A stretch of 64,000 nt of DNA from a virus. The notes under the pieces are model-generated. The model saw only the letters and a program-made list of their open reading frames with translations. It searched no databases and was not told where the DNA came from. Positions 45,343 to 53,668 of the stretch are shown piece after piece. Location of the stretch: IMG/VR virus record IMGVR_UViG_3300049215_000771, positions 310,001-374,000 of that record, one strand, 5' to 3'. The position numbers and the translations under genes were made by a program. Each line of letters begins with the position of its first letter. Within the stretch, counting starts at the first letter, position 1.

Positions 45343-45753
45343 GTGGTAAAATCAAAACTTCACAAAACAATCATGCTTGATCCACATATCACAGAATTGA
45401 ACAAGAAAACCGAGGAAGAAGGCGGCATCAACGTATCGAAGCTGAAGCCCGGAACGAGAGTCATCGTCAAGACCAAGAACAGCATCTATGAAATGACGGT
45501 CATCAACGGAAACAGGATATGGCTGAAAGGGGGCAAGTATTTCCCCGAATTCGTCGAACGCTATTTCTTGGGGTCCACCTGGGGCGGCTCGTGTCTCAAA
45601 TTGCATTGGGTCGGCTACGACATGCGAATGGAATTCACAAACTCACACAACGGAGTTGTCGAAACCATTCGCACCAGTCGTGTCGAAGCCGCCACAATTT
45701 GCGGTGAAGGTTGGTCCTATGACCTCGATTGGCCTAGTCGTACCGATCCATGA
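45343..45753 (+). CDS. Unknown protein with beta-barrel-like start, 136 aa
   Basis: Not recognised. GTRVIVKTKNSIYEMTVING suggests a small barrel; later GSTWGGSCLKLHWVGYD and IRTSRVEAATICGEGW. GTG at 45343 has GGGAG upstream; the ATG at 45373 is an alternative. It overlaps the convergent LAGLIDADG gene by 20 bases. Confidence 0.55.
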   Translation: MVKSKLHKTIMLDPHITELNKKTEEEGGINVSKLKPGTRVIVKTKNSIYEMTVINGNRIWLKGGKYFPEFVERYFLGSTWGGSCLKLHWVGYDMRMEFTNSHNGVVETIRTSRVEAATICGEGWSYDLDWPSRTDP

Positions 45754-46306
45754 TGAACTTCGGCATACGATGAACAATCGTGTGCAAGAACTCATACGCT
45801 CCACGGTTGCTGAACACGATTTCATGCCGACCCCGACAAAGATGCGCAGCACAATCGCAATCCAACGAGTTGAAGTATTCGCAGATAATCTTTGTTCCTT
45901 CCTCGCCGAACTTGTGCGTCCGTAGATAAGCCTTTCGCTTGCTTTTGCGTCCGGCATCCACGAACCAAATCATCCAGGCCACGTCATTGAGAATTTCCAA
46001 CGTCTCAGGCGTGATGATCTTCTTACCATCTTTGTAGAAACTTTCATACAATTCGTTGAATACAGGGTAAGCTATCGAGTAGCACCTGAAGGTGTTCTTG
46101 TCCCGTTTGATGACGTTTTCATCCATCTTGAAGAATTCATGCAGCCCAGCCGTTTTGTACAACAGCCAGTCGTAATCCCGATCACGCATCGCAAGATAGC
46201 AATTTTTTCCTCGTTCTGGTTTGATGATCGACGAACCGCCCAAAATCGTTCCGTACAACACCTGCTTCTGGTTGTTTTTCAACTCTGGTCCCAATTGATA
46301 TGTCAT
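45734..46306 (-). CDS. LAGLIDADG homing endonuclease
   Basis: 190 aa. Two degenerate LAGLIDADG helices: LYGTILGGSSIIKPERG and AWMIWFVDAGRKSKR, the second with the catalytic Asp. RDRDYDWLLYKTAGL lies between them. Free-standing; likely mobile by gene conversion. GGAGGAG precedes the ATG at 46306, with TATATA 17 bases further upstream. Confidence 0.85.
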   Translation of the reverse strand: MTYQLGPELKNNQKQVLYGTILGGSSIIKPERGKNCYLAMRDRDYDWLLYKTAGLHEFFKMDENVIKRDKNTFRCYSIAYPVFNELYESFYKDGKKIITPETLEILNDVAWMIWFVDAGRKSKRKAYLRTHKFGEEGTKIICEYFNSLDCDCAAHLCRGRHEIVFSNRGAYEFLHTIVHRMPKFIMDRYD

Positions 46307-46322
46307 ATTCTCCTCCTGCTTG

Positions 46323-46328
46323 TATATA
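46323..46328 (-). promoter_or_regulatory. TATATA element upstream of homing endonuclease
   Basis: TATATA 17 bases before the ATG at 46306. Confidence 0.4.
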
Positions 46329-46430
46329 AGCGTTTCGCAACATTTTTTCCGATTACTATGTGAGAAAAAACGGGTGGTGCATACCTACATGAGAACATCG
46401 TAGTTCATTTGAACAAGGAGATAAAACAAC

Positions 46431-46805
46431 ATGGGTGCAACAAGCGTCACTGGTGTTTCTGGTCCAGGTACAGTTGCAGGAAAGCAACGTGGCTCAGAAC
46501 ACATGAGTCTGTCGGTCAAGAAACTTATCGGCCCGCACATCGTTGCGGCTGGTACTGTTACTTTGAGCGGCACGACTGGTGTAGTTGAAATCCCGGCCCC
46601 TGGTATGCCAGGCGAAGCCTACGACGGCAACTACAACCCGGACTCTGTGTCCAACTACTCCGTCATTCTGACTTCCTCGACCGCCACTGCGCCGTATGTC
46701 TCGGTTGCCTTGGCTGCGGTTGCTTTGACCAACACATGGAATTTCACCATCACTGCTGGAAACAACGCAACGGTATCTTGGCTCGTCGTGAAGAACGGCC
46801 TGTAA
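46431..46805 (+). CDS. Ser/Thr/Ala-rich virion protein candidate, 124 aa
   Basis: Beta-rich, Gly/Thr/Val-rich with few charges (GTVTLSGTTGVVEIP, LTSSTATAPYVSVALAA), like a capsid decoration or tail-associated protein. AAGGAG precedes the ATG. Flanked on both sides by homing-type nuclease genes, which tend to sit beside conserved structural genes. Confidence 0.6.
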   Translation: MGATSVTGVSGPGTVAGKQRGSEHMSLSVKKLIGPHIVAAGTVTLSGTTGVVEIPAPGMPGEAYDGNYNPDSVSNYSVILTSSTATAPYVSVALAAVALTNTWNFTITAGNNATVSWLVVKNGL

Positions 46806-46820
46806 TCGAATTACATGAAA

Positions 46821-46848
46821 AAACCCGTCACTAGGAAGTGACGGGTTT
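46821..46848 (+). terminator. Hairpin terminator
   Basis: 12-bp perfect stem AAACCCGTCACT/AGTGACGGGTTT, loop AGGA, 15 bases after the 46805 stop. Confidence 0.75.
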
Positions 46849-46904
46849 AGCGAGCCAGACGCTCTAAAATCTGGAAACAGAAAGGGTTTGACTCATCCTT
46901 TTAG

Positions 46905-46918
46905 CCTTTCTAATTAAG
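46905..46918 (-). promoter_or_regulatory. Third copy of CTTAATTAGAAAGG
   Basis: Same 14 bases as upstream of terL and the portal gene, here at the end of the HNH gene on its strand. No gene starts just after it on the minus strand, so it could be a relic of a displaced promoter. Confidence 0.4.
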
Positions 46919-47350
46919 CAGAGGTAGCTCGACAGTTGTGTGGCTGTCGAGCTTCCTTTGTTTACGGAGACTGTAGATTTCTCTAATCGTCTTCGCAAGC
47001 ATCAGTTTTTCGCCAAATGTATATATGCTGTTGAACGTAATGTTACAAGGCCAACAGCAAGGTACGCAATTTTCTTTGCTGTAGAACGGCTCGTTGTCCT
47101 TCCTGTCCAAACCGCTACCAGTCTCGTTGAGCGGCCCCAAACAGTAGAAACAAACATTCTCCTGGATGATTTGGGCGTACTCCTCCAGCGTTAAGTCGAA
47201 CGTAAACTTCCGGCTCGCCGCAGATGCTTTTGCGGACCTGTATCGACCCGACACAGACCTGGCTTTTTTTCTGAGTCGCTTCTTGTTCTCTTCTTTATGG
47301 GCCTGGAAGTAATCCTTCAGGTACTTGGTTCTGGCTGTTTTATTCCTCAT
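46910..47350 (-). CDS. HNH endonuclease
   Basis: 146 aa. Basic N-terminus and a zinc-HNH core CFYCLGPLNETGSGLDRKDN ... CVPCCWPCN: CxxC knuckles around an LDR-x-DN active-site strand, typical of phage homing or packaging-associated HNH proteins. Start coupled to the upstream stop by TAATG. Its end contains an inverted repeat AGCTCGACAG/CTGTCGAGCT (46926-46953). Confidence 0.85.
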   Translation of the reverse strand: MRNKTARTKYLKDYFQAHKEENKKRLRKKARSVSGRYRSAKASAASRKFTFDLTLEEYAQIIQENVCFYCLGPLNETGSGLDRKDNEPFYSKENCVPCCWPCNITFNSIYTFGEKLMLAKTIREIYSLRKQRKLDSHTTVELPLLN

Positions 47351-47865
47351 TAGTGAATAGCCAGTTTGCGAAGTGACGAAGCACTGCCGGACTTGTTATC
47401 CATGCTGATGCCGCCATTCTTGACACGTTCCTTGTCACGTTTCTTCTGGTTTTCAATCTCGGCAGTGGTGCGTTTACGACGCACCAACGGCTGGAAAACG
47501 TAAACACCTGGCGGAACTTTTGCCTGGCGGACTGCGTTGTTCGCCCTTGCCCATTTTCCGCCAGCATCGTCGAACTCCTTGGCAATGCTTTTCATTTCGC
47601 CATTTTCATCCATGTACTTCGGCGTGCTGTACGCATAGACGTGCCGGCCCTTGACGATGAAAGTCATCCTCCAGCCAACTCGAATTTCATCGTAGTTGTA
47701 GTCGGCATCCTGAAACGCTTGCGACAAAGCACATTTTTTGGCATCATCGCAAACGGCATGTCGCAGATGAGTGTCGCCAAGGTATACAGACTTCGGCAAC
47801 ATTTTGGGATCATTATCCCCAAAATGGATTTGTTTTCCAGGGAACATCAGATCGTATTTGCTCAT
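47350..47865 (-). CDS. Unknown phage protein, 171 aa
   Basis: Not recognised. Contains LPKSVYLGDTHLRHAVCDDA, CALSQAFQDADYNYDEIRVG and a very basic C-terminus (RRKRTTAEIENQKKRDKE). AAAGGAG precedes the ATG. A 17-bp leader hairpin with an AT-rich loop lies 30-75 bases upstream. Confidence 0.6.
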   Translation of the reverse strand: MSKYDLMFPGKQIHFGDNDPKMLPKSVYLGDTHLRHAVCDDAKKCALSQAFQDADYNYDEIRVGWRMTFIVKGRHVYAYSTPKYMDENGEMKSIAKEFDDAGGKWARANNAVRQAKVPPGVYVFQPLVRRKRTTAEIENQKKRDKERVKNGGISMDNKSGSASSLRKLAIH

Positions 47866-47894
47866 TTTGTTCTCCTTTCAAGAGTATTGAGCAG

Positions 47895-47940
47895 TAAGGT
47901 TTCCCTTACCTTGATAATATATGAGGTAAGGGAAGCCTTA
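47895..47940 (-). promoter_or_regulatory. 17-bp hairpin with AT-rich loop
   Basis: Stem TAAGGTTTCCCTTACCT/AGGTAAGGGAAGCCTTA with one G-U pair; the loop TGATAATATATG carries ATATAT. It may be a terminator of the upstream genes combined with a promoter for the 47865 gene. Confidence 0.55.
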
Positions 47941-47952
47941 TCAAGATCAGAT

Positions 47953-48513
47953 TTACTCACTTCCGGGGCTGTGGAACTTGATGTTTTTGTCAGCCCATTC
48001 GATTGCCATGTGAAGACCACGAGCGAGCAAGCCAACAAGTTGGGTGGGGTTGCCACTTCCCTCGATGGCGATGTTATCTCGTTCATTGTCTTCGATCCAA
48101 ACCAAAGCGAAGCACAAGTTATCTCGTTTCTTGAGTTCGCCGGCCATCTGGCGGATTGTAGTGAGTGACAGATCGGGCAAACCAAGTTCTTTCTGCTTGG
48201 CTTTCGCCAAAGTTCCTGTTTCCTGGATGGTAACGAACATCTTGGTCAGCACTTGGCAGCAACGAATACGAGACTCCTCATCCCCCTCTATAACAAGGTG
48301 GTAAGTCACGATTTCGGGGTTATTTTGGTCAGGGAAAGTCAGCAACTTGCAGCCATGTGTTTCAGTTATTTCAGTCACGAAGGAAGAAATAGCGGAAACA
48401 ATAGCTTGTCCATTGCATCGAAATGTAACATAGGTATCATTGTCGGAATCGGTTACGGTCAATCCTTGGAACCGTCCGATGGTTTCCAACAGAATGTCAA
48501 AATCCTTCATCAT
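47953..48513 (-). CDS. Unknown protein, 186 aa
   Basis: Not recognised. Alpha/beta; segments GLTVTDSDNDTYVTFRCNG, EIVTYHLVIEGDEESRIRCC and a helical C-terminus. ATGATG start overlaps the stop of the SWIM protein gene, so it is translated together with it. Confidence 0.6.
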   Translation of the reverse strand: MMKDFDILLETIGRFQGLTVTDSDNDTYVTFRCNGQAIVSAISSFVTEITETHGCKLLTFPDQNNPEIVTYHLVIEGDEESRIRCCQVLTKMFVTIQETGTLAKAKQKELGLPDLSLTTIRQMAGELKKRDNLCFALVWIEDNERDNIAIEGSGNPTQLVGLLARGLHMAIEWADKNIKFHSPGSE

Positions 48514-49046
48514 CCCTCCAATAGACCGGCGTGGTCGAGCGATTGTACCAATTTGATTAGGTGCTTGCACATTCCCGGCATTTCCAGCGGGTTTGCCGGT
48601 GGTCCTCCCGCAGCTTCGTACCTTCTTCGCTTGCTTCCGTACAGCGACCGATCCAGGTGGTCATAGTAATTGAATCTCCACCTGAAATCAGCGCAGTCAC
48701 ATCTCAACAGTACGTCGTTTTCTGCATAGCTCAATCGTTCAAGCACATAATGCAATCCATCACTGGCTACAATCTCGACCCAATCCTGATGCTCCTTCTC
48801 AGGATGGTAGCGGACTTGTTTGAACAATACCATCGGCTGGTACACTTTCCCTGACTCACCACTCTCAGCAGTGCCCTTGATGAACAAAGTTTTCACGCCA
48901 ACGAACGGAGTCCAAGATAGCTCCACAATCTTCACAGGGTCTATGGCATGTTGCCTTTTTGTTGTGCGAGGAAACGCTGCCACCGTACTCTGGTAAAGAT
49001 CATTGAGAGAGGATTCGTCCAAGTGCATCCAGTCGATGAACCGCAT
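48510..49046 (-). CDS. SWIM zinc-finger protein with cargo-like leader
   Basis: 178 aa. SWIM motif CDCADFRW ... PGMCKHLIKL (CxCx(n)CxH), a DNA- or protein-binding zinc finger. The N-terminus MRFIDWMHLDESSL fits the tag motif (W, then L-D-E before Ser). Middle region beta-rich. Could be head-packaged and act on host DNA or protein after entry; that is inference. Confidence 0.72.
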   Translation of the reverse strand: MRFIDWMHLDESSLNDLYQSTVAAFPRTTKRQHAIDPVKIVELSWTPFVGVKTLFIKGTAESGESGKVYQPMVLFKQVRYHPEKEHQDWVEIVASDGLHYVLERLSYAENDVLLRCDCADFRWRFNYYDHLDRSLYGSKRRRYEAAGGPPANPLEMPGMCKHLIKLVQSLDHAGLLEG

Positions 49047-49089
49047 GAAGATATGTATCCCAGGTAACTACAATACTGGTAGGAGGAGT

Positions 49090-49401
49090 ATGAGCGAAAT
49101 TATCCAGTTTCCCGGACAACCGCAAGAATCCAAGCGCCCGGAAGGGAAGAAGAAGTTTGAAGTGAAGATGCGCAAGGCCAAGGGCGGCGGCATTGAGAAA
49201 GCCATCTTCATTGACGACGAACAACTTGATTGGGAGATCGACATGAACTCCTACATCGAGGCCATGAAGATGGGACCAATGTACCGTCGTGCCGTTCAGA
49301 AAGACATCGAGAAACATTTCATCGAAAGCCTCTCGGATTTCCTGGGCCGCAAGGTTACAATGGAAGAAATCAAAACAGCGATCAAAACAGGTTGGATTTG
49401 A
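49090..49401 (+). CDS. Unknown protein, 103 aa
   Basis: Not recognised. Basic N-terminus (QESKRPEGKKKFEVKMRKAK), then a helical C-terminal half (YIEAMKMGPMYRRAVQKDIE). GGAGGAG precedes the ATG. Three bases before the aminotransferase start. Confidence 0.6.
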   Translation: MSEIIQFPGQPQESKRPEGKKKFEVKMRKAKGGGIEKAIFIDDEQLDWEIDMNSYIEAMKMGPMYRRAVQKDIEKHFIESLSDFLGRKVTMEEIKTAIKTGWI

Positions 49402-49404
49402 TAT

Positions 49405-50670
49405 ATGATGAACCCAAACGAAGTCCACGAGGTAATGCGTGAGTATACCATCGGGGATGGAGAGCATATTGTAATCGACAGGGACCGTAGCTTGGGTTCA
49501 TACATGGCTGATGCTCGCACGGGTCGTCGCTACTTAGACTGCGCTTCGCAATTCGCCAGTCAGCCCCTTGGTTGGAACCATCACAAACTCAACGATAAAT
49601 GGAACTACCTGGGCCGGGCCGCAGTTCACAAATACGCCAACTCGGACTTCTACAGCACCGACCTCGCCGAGTTCGTTTTGGAATTCGCCAACATTACTCC
49701 CGACTTCAAATACCACTTCTTCATCGAAGGCGGCACCCTTGGCGTAGAGAATGCCCTCAAAGCAGCCTTCGACTGGAAAGCGCAAAAGCTGGGATTGTCG
49801 GAAGAACAAGCCAACGACCTGGATGTGATTCACTTCAAGCAAGCCTTCCACGGACGCAGTGGCTACACGCTCTCCCTTACCAACACCACGCCCAACAAAA
49901 CAGCGCTATTTCCGAAGTTCAAATGGACCAGGGTACTCAACCCAAAGATTCACTTCCCGATGGTAATTGAAGATGTGTTGGCTGCCGAGAAGGAAAGCAT
50001 CTATCAGATACTCACAGGCATAACTCGCAACTGCAAGAAAACAGCAGCTATTGTTGTCGAAAGCATCCAGGCCGAGGGCGGCGACAACCACTTCCGCCCG
50101 GAGTTCTTCAGGGAACTGCGCAAGATCGCCGATGCCCATGATGTCATGCTCATCATGGACGAAGTACAAACAGGGCTGGGACTCACGGGACAATTCTGGT
50201 GCTACCAGCATTACGGCATGGTGCCCGATATGATTTGCTTCGGGAAGAAAACGCAGGTGTGCGGTTTTTGTTCTACGGAGCGAATCGACGAAGTTGAAAA
50301 CAACGTGTTCCACGTTTCCAGTCGAATCAACTCGACATGGGGCGGCAACATCGTTGACATGGTTCGGGCTAAATACATCATCGACATCATCCTTGAAGAT
50401 GGTCTGACTGCTAATGCAGCAAACGTAGGAAGATTGTTCCTCAATAAACTTCAGAATATCCCAAGGATTACCAATGTGCGAGGGCGGGGCTTGTTCCTCG
50501 CCTTCGACTTGGAATCAGATGCAAGTCGCAACGACGTGCTGCATCTGATGAGCGATAAAATGATAGCGATGAAATGTGGGGAGCGCTCCATACGACTACG
50601 GCCCCACCTGACGTTCTCGGATGAGGACGCTGATGAGGCCGTGAAAATCATTACCGAAGCTGTAGTTTAG
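49405..50670 (+). CDS. lat: L-lysine 6-aminotransferase-like class III aminotransferase
   Basis: 421 aa. PLP-binding landmarks: FFIEGGTLGVENALK, AFHGRSGYTLSLTNT, MDEVQTGLGLTG (D252), ICFGKKTQVCG (Schiff-base Lys 281 or 282). HVSSRINSTWGGNIVDMVR is characteristic of the lysine epsilon-aminotransferase branch. Reaction: lysine plus 2-oxoglutarate to 2-aminoadipate semialdehyde plus glutamate. Complete length. Unusual phage metabolic gene, possibly linked to the glutamate dehydrogenase at 53669. Confidence 0.88.
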   Translation: MMNPNEVHEVMREYTIGDGEHIVIDRDRSLGSYMADARTGRRYLDCASQFASQPLGWNHHKLNDKWNYLGRAAVHKYANSDFYSTDLAEFVLEFANITPDFKYHFFIEGGTLGVENALKAAFDWKAQKLGLSEEQANDLDVIHFKQAFHGRSGYTLSLTNTTPNKTALFPKFKWTRVLNPKIHFPMVIEDVLAAEKESIYQILTGITRNCKKTAAIVVESIQAEGGDNHFRPEFFRELRKIADAHDVMLIMDEVQTGLGLTGQFWCYQHYGMVPDMICFGKKTQVCGFCSTERIDEVENNVFHVSSRINSTWGGNIVDMVRAKYIIDIILEDGLTANAANVGRLFLNKLQNIPRITNVRGRGLFLAFDLESDASRNDVLHLMSDKMIAMKCGERSIRLRPHLTFSDEDADEAVKIITEAVV

Positions 50671-52493
50671 GCCCAAGTCCTGGGTCGCTTGTCTTTCCTG
50701 TAGGGCTTCAAAATCGACTCAAAGAAATCTTTGTCGCCACGATAAATTGTGTGATCCCTGCTGGTGTTCATATCGTTGCGATGTTGCTGCGCAAGGATGG
50801 CGGCAATCTTTTCGTGCTTTTGTTGATCGTTCAGGTTTTGATCCCTGTGAATCTTGGTGATCTCTGCCTTGGCGTCATCACTGATGCTCTTGTCCTGGAT
50901 GCCGCCGTTATCTATCGCCCAACGTAGTTTTCCGACATCTTCGGGACTCCAATCATTTGTAGTATCTGGTGCCGGTTGCGTACCGCCATTGGTTGTCGCA
51001 CCCGTCGAACCTGGGGCGGCGGGCGGCAATTTCCAAATACCACGCTGCCGCCAATCATCGAGTTTCTTTTCCATGTCATCAACCGAATTGATGCTGGAAG
51101 CCCATTGAGCAAGTTTATTTTTGGGAGCGTTATCCCAAATAATTCGAGCCAATTCTTTGCTATATTGCTGCGGATTGCCCCCATGTTTTTGCGCTAACTG
51201 AACTACAAAATCATTCAGTTTTTTCCCTTCTGGAGTTTCAAGATTCTTCATCTTGGCTTCGTCCTCCTCCGTACTGAGTTGCTGCGCAATAGCATGTCCA
51301 GGAGTGGATTGTGATTGCGCCCCAGGAGTGGATTGTGATTGCGCTGATGTATCTGGCCCGCCGATTGCTTTCATGATGGACTGAACATGCTTCATGAAGT
51401 CGGGGCCAAAATGTTGCAATTGCTGCTGATTATGCAGCAAAGCGGTCAACGCTTGGATGGCCTGGTTCTTGGCGTCTGTTTGAATTCCTTGTGCGGCCCT
51501 ATTCCAACCAGCACCGAATCCGCCCTGGCCGAATATGTTGCTGACACCACCCCACAATTTCTTACCCCAATCCCATTCGCTGATAACATCCTGGAACTCA
51601 TCAGGAGTAAGATACCGACCCTGCTTGATGTACCAATTGGCAAATGCCGCTGGATCGTGGCCGGTTTCGGCGAGCCTGTTACAAAGACGACGAATCTTCT
51701 GCTCAATCAACACATGCTGCAAGAACGGATTTTCTTGTGGGTTGTAATGCGATTTCTGAACCTGTGGTGCTGCTTGTGGTGCTTGTGGTGGTGCTTGTGG
51801 TGCTTGTGGTACTTGTTGTGGTGCTTGTGGTGGTGCTTGTGGTGGTGCTTGTGGTGCCGCTTGTGGCGGATTCTGCAACATGCCAATTACTGCATGAAGT
51901 GATCCGACAAAGGCTTGATTGTTTTTCAAATCATCGGGCAATTTCCCCGAAAGATTCTGCAACGCTTGCATGGCGTTACTGATTACACCTTGAATGGCCT
52001 GGTTCTGTTGTGGAGCCTGTCCAGCGGCACCTTGTTGCCCACCAGCTTGCCCGCCTCCCGCTTGCCCAGCGGGTTGACCAGAAGCATCTTGTCCTCCACC
52101 AAGGCCGAGGCCCGCTTTAGCGCCGCCCAACAAATGCCCACCTGCTGTGCCCAATGCACCACGAATAGCCCCACCACCAAGAGCCATAGCAGCACCGGGA
52201 ACAGCAGCAAGATGGCCGGCACCCGTCCCAACAGCCTGTCCTAACTGAGCAAAATTATCGTAGTTGACGTTTTTCTTCCACCAGTCGAGGACACGATTTT
52301 CGACCAGTAGCAATTCTTGCTGAAGCCATTGTTTGGATTGTTCGGGTGCATCTTCCTTGTAGAGAATGCCTTCCGTGGCAAACCACTCGACGAATTTGCG
52401 AGGGTTTACGCCACGGGAGGCCATCAAGGTGAAGGCTGTTTCAGCTAGATTATTCAGCCGTCGAGAGCCGATGTGTTGGGCAAAAGACCGCAT
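50667..52493 (-). CDS. Large Gln/Pro/Ala-rich protein with internal duplication, 608 aa
   Basis: Probably an internal head or tail-length type protein. Two similar helical blocks: residues about 10-80 (RRLNNLAETAF ... KFVEWFATEGILY) and about 265-330 (RRLCNRLAETGHD ... AFANWYIKQGRYL), each ending near a Trp-rich stretch. Between them lie a Gly-rich hydrophobic region and tandem PPQAPPQAPPQAPQ repeats; later a repeated QSQSTPGA. Starts MRSFAQHIGSRRL. It overlaps the aminotransferase by 4 bases and shares its first 44 bases with the upstream protease gene. Confidence 0.7.
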   Translation of the reverse strand: MRSFAQHIGSRRLNNLAETAFTLMASRGVNPRKFVEWFATEGILYKEDAPEQSKQWLQQELLLVENRVLDWWKKNVNYDNFAQLGQAVGTGAGHLAAVPGAAMALGGGAIRGALGTAGGHLLGGAKAGLGLGGGQDASGQPAGQAGGGQAGGQQGAAGQAPQQNQAIQGVISNAMQALQNLSGKLPDDLKNNQAFVGSLHAVIGMLQNPPQAAPQAPPQAPPQAPQQVPQAPQAPPQAPQAAPQVQKSHYNPQENPFLQHVLIEQKIRRLCNRLAETGHDPAAFANWYIKQGRYLTPDEFQDVISEWDWGKKLWGGVSNIFGQGGFGAGWNRAAQGIQTDAKNQAIQALTALLHNQQQLQHFGPDFMKHVQSIMKAIGGPDTSAQSQSTPGAQSQSTPGHAIAQQLSTEEDEAKMKNLETPEGKKLNDFVVQLAQKHGGNPQQYSKELARIIWDNAPKNKLAQWASSINSVDDMEKKLDDWRQRGIWKLPPAAPGSTGATTNGGTQPAPDTTNDWSPEDVGKLRWAIDNGGIQDKSISDDAKAEITKIHRDQNLNDQQKHEKIAAILAQQHRNDMNTSRDHTIYRGDKDFFESILKPYRKDKRPRTWA

Positions 52494-53283
52494 TCTGTTC
52501 TCCTACTGGTTCGTAATACTTCAGGCGTAGCGTAGCGAACGCCATAACCGGCATTTTTTCCTTTCGGTTATATACGAACCCCAATGCGTTATTTAGCCCG
52601 TCGTCCCAGGTTTTGAACCAAGACATCGGAACGTAGTAAGAACGACTAAAAATCGGTGGAGCAAATGGCGCAGGCGGGACACGGTATCTAACAGCAACGC
52701 CGATGACCTCGTTGTGTTTGTTGAAAAGCGGCCCTCCTGAATCTCCAGGAAGAATACAACAAGAAGTACGAATGAGTCCCTTGTTCATTGCCGGCGTTCT
52801 GGTGTATACTCCTGTGATCTTTCCATCATCAAAACAAGGGTCATCGGCCATAGCAAAACCAACTCTTTTCACAGGTTCGCCAAACTTCAATTGGTAACTG
52901 AACAAAGCAAGTTTCGCTACCTCCAGCCTATCTTTGCTTTCAAACAAAACAACAGCTAAATCTTTTTCTTGGCTGTGGGCGTAAACCGTGGCCGGGTAGC
53001 GAGTGAAACCCATCAATTTGCCATTTTTGTCATAGCTCATGACGTACACAGAAAATTCACTACTTTCAGCGGTGATGTGTTGACAAGTGATAGCGACGTT
53101 ACGATATTTTTCTCCGACAAGTTCAGACCTAACAACGAAGGCAGTGCCGTGTCCTCCTTCATTATCTACCAGCTTAACAACTGGCTTGAGGGTTTGCCTC
53201 AGTAGTTTTTCGGGAGCATCGCCACTAAATACTGGTGAAGTTGAGAGCAATAGCAAGAAGCTGCAAGCAAGATATTTCAACAT
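52450..53283 (-). CDS. Secreted trypsin-like serine protease (second copy)
   Basis: 277 aa. Signal peptide (KYLACSFLLLLSTSPVFS), then triad H69 (AITCQHIT), D108 (EKDLAVV), S182 (LPGDSGGPLFN). HtrA/trypsin-like without a PDZ domain. Same fold class as the 2693-3649 protein but different in sequence. Exported endopeptidase; target unknown. Its C-terminal 14 codons overlap the start of the 608-aa gene on the same strand. Confidence 0.88.
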   Translation of the reverse strand: MLKYLACSFLLLLSTSPVFSGDAPEKLLRQTLKPVVKLVDNEGGHGTAFVVRSELVGEKYRNVAITCQHITAESSEFSVYVMSYDKNGKLMGFTRYPATVYAHSQEKDLAVVLFESKDRLEVAKLALFSYQLKFGEPVKRVGFAMADDPCFDDGKITGVYTRTPAMNKGLIRTSCCILPGDSGGPLFNKHNEVIGVAVRYRVPPAPFAPPIFSRSYYVPMSWFKTWDDGLNNALGFVYNRKEKMPVMAFATLRLKYYEPVGEQNAVFCPTHRLSTAE

Positions 53284-53306
53284 TGGTTTTCCAAGTTAAG
53301 GAGGAC

Positions 53307-53582
53307 ATGATGGAAAGGAACCATCTTTACGTCCTGATTTTGATTTTGGGCACGGCCCTGGGCGTAACCTACGTCAGCAAGACGAAGGGCGGAATCGACA
53401 AGATTTTCACCCCGTCAGCGCCGGCAAGGGATAGTTGGATGCGTGACGATCCAGGTTGGGATAGGATGCCACAACCGGCTCCTACTCCACCGGCTCCAGT
53501 TCCGCCAACGAATCCCACACCGCCGCCGACACCACCGACGCCGCCCCCGCAACAGCCACAACCAAGGCAATCACCTGGCTGA
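53307..53582 (+). CDS. Membrane anchor plus proline-rich stalk, 91 aa
   Basis: N-terminal helix LYVLILILGTALGVTYVSK, short acidic/Trp segment, and a Pro-rich tail (PPPTPPTPPPQQPQP). The anchor resembles that of the M28 peptidase (LAILIGVVYVAKK), and the stalk resembles those of the M28 and M14 proteins, but no enzyme follows. It may be an orphan anchor or a truncated peptidase. AAGGAGG precedes the ATG. Confidence 0.65.
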   Translation: MMERNHLYVLILILGTALGVTYVSKTKGGIDKIFTPSAPARDSWMRDDPGWDRMPQPAPTPPAPVPPTNPTPPPTPPTPPPQQPQPRQSPG

Positions 53583-53668
53583 AGGGTTTGATCCATATTC
53601 GCAGTTGCGAATTCGACACCAAATCCTATATGATACTATAGTGAAGATCAACCACGAGGGTCAATATC

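Noticed and set aside
51760-51870. Short tandem repeats that could suggest a CRISPR-like array
   Set aside because: They are in-frame codons for a Pro/Gln/Ala-rich linker, with no spacer structure.
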